From Natronomonas moolapensis 8.8.11 (GTDB lineage Archaea; Halobacteriota; Halobacteria; Halobacteriales; Haloarculaceae): a stretch of DNA of 64,000 nt. Location of the stretch: the NCBI RefSeq assembly GCF_000591055.1, contig NC_020388.1, positions 2,108,001 through 2,172,000 on the forward strand, read 5' to 3'. Made by a program: the position numbers and the translations under genes. How positions within the stretch are numbered: position 1 is the stretch's first letter; each line of letters starts with the position of its first letter. Below are positions 63,431-64,000 of the stretch, in pieces. Below the pieces are notes generated by a model. The model saw only the letters and a list, made by a program, of their open reading frames with translations. It made no database searches and had not been told where the DNA came from.

Positions 63431-64000
63431 TTATAGTGTGATTGCCTGAGTGCCTGCTTCGGCGTCAATTCCATTGAGTGGATCAGGTACGTTGACTTCA
63501 ATAGCTGTCTGACCGCCATCGACAGTTGTAATTAAAAGAGAGACAGAGTCACCAGCCGACAGCGCTCCATCAGTTGTAGTAGTAAGGTCAATTGTTAATC
63601 TACTAACATCACTGTTCTGATCAAGGATTGTATTACCACTACTACCTTGAACCTCTAAATACCCGCTAATTTCTGGATTTGTTTCAGCCCCGCTAAACGA
63701 GTCAGAGGCTGAATTGATGTATTCATAAGTAAAATCTGTAAGGTCGACAGGATCCGAACCAGGGCCAAGTGAAATAATAAATTGTAATTCTTGTAAATCT
63801 TCGCCACTATTAGTACTAACGCCTACCACTTGGCTCACTTGGATATTGTTAGAGACTTGATCCGTACTTTCTTGACCGGTCGATTCAGCCTGCGTTTGCA
63901 GGAACCCGGCGGTGTTGATCAACACCCCAGCCGCGATCGCCGCCACCAGCACGAGGGCGATGAAGACGATGAGGGTACCGATCCCCACCTGACCGCGATC
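63431..64000 (-). CDS. arlB: Archaellin, 5' end cut by the window
   Basis: 189 residues visible; by comparison about eight N-terminal residues (MFDRINKQ) lie beyond base 64000. Begins [18 protein letters not shown]. Outer domain '[20 protein letters not shown]' and end '[19 protein letters not shown]'. First gene of the array seen in this window; others may lie further on. Confidence 0.94.
   Translation of the reverse strand, partial: DRGQVGIGTLIVFIALVLVAAIAAGVLINTAGFLQTQAESTGQESTDQVSNNIQVSQVVGVSTNSGEDLQELQFIISLGPGSDPVDLTDFTYEYINSASDSFSGAETNPEISGYLEVQGSSGNTILDQNSDVSRLTIDLTTTTDGALSAGDSVSLLITTVDGGQTAIEVNVPDPLNGIDAEAGTQAITL

Overview
The window is chromosomal DNA from an extremely halophilic archaeon (class Halobacteria). 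The evidence is high G+C protein-coding DNA with very acidic predicted proteins, start codons lying 22-30 nt downstream of TATA boxes (leaderless mRNAs), archaeal replication genes (RFC large subunit, RPA with its haloarchaeal partners), an archaellum/chemotaxis locus, and haloarchaeal insertion sequences. I cannot name a genus from the sequence alone. No tRNA, rRNA, CRISPR array or replication origin was recognised.

Layout. 1-8.5 kb: a glycosyltransferase cut by the window edge; an S9 peptidase reduced to its two ends and abutting a non-autonomous IS200/IS605-type element; a GNAT protein; a REC-PAS histidine kinase; rfcL; and a polar amino acid ABC transporter (ATPase, permease, Tat-lipoprotein binding protein). 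8.7-22.6 kb: malic enzyme, a TnpB-carrying IS200/IS605-type element, heme A synthase, housekeeping and hypothetical genes, pyrF, an IS630 element with a probable -1 frameshift, a two-domain CheC, a cysteine synthase, a gamma-carbonic anhydrase-like protein and a receiver protein. 22.7-31.1 kb: a complete branched-chain amino acid block in one direction (leuA - ilvB - ilvN - ilvC - small ORF - leuC - mini-ORF - leuD - leuB). 31.1-39.5 kb: OsmC, metallo-hydrolase, GNAT, FAH-family hydrolase, mobA, hisC - adenylate kinase - CDP-alcohol phosphotransferase, an MBF1-like protein. 39.4-46.7 kb: the archaellum motor operon arlCDE-arlH-arlI-arlJ-cheF. 46.7-55.2 kb: a DNA-repair block on the other strand (RPA, RPA-associated protein and phosphoesterase, then a helicase/exonuclease pair resembling bacterial MrfA/MrfB). 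55.3-64 kb: cheD-cheC-cheY, two arlG paralogues, arlF, an orphan antitoxin, a regulator with a destroyed MazF-like partner, IS6 debris, and three tandem archaellin genes, the last cut by the window end.

How the genes work together. ArlCDE, H, I and J form the archaellum motor. CheF, CheD, CheC and CheY link it to the chemotaxis signal, ArlF/ArlG form the stator-like pseudoperiplasmic part, and the archaellins form the filament. The ilv/leu block converts pyruvate to valine and leucine precursors.

The most unusual signals are regulatory. Ahead of ilvB, a TATA box is placed to start a leaderless mRNA at a 25-codon leader ORF rich in valine near its end; its stop codon lies inside a perfect 10-bp hairpin, and a second short ORF is joined to ilvB by ATGA. 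leuA has no usable start in its own frame, yet a leaderless out-of-frame ATG sits exactly where transcription should begin. Between leuC and leuD, a 77-bp segment bounded by 12-bp direct repeats carries a perfect palindrome and encodes an in-register 26-codon mini-ORF. Together these suggest translation-coupled control of branched-chain amino acid synthesis. This is inference and untested.
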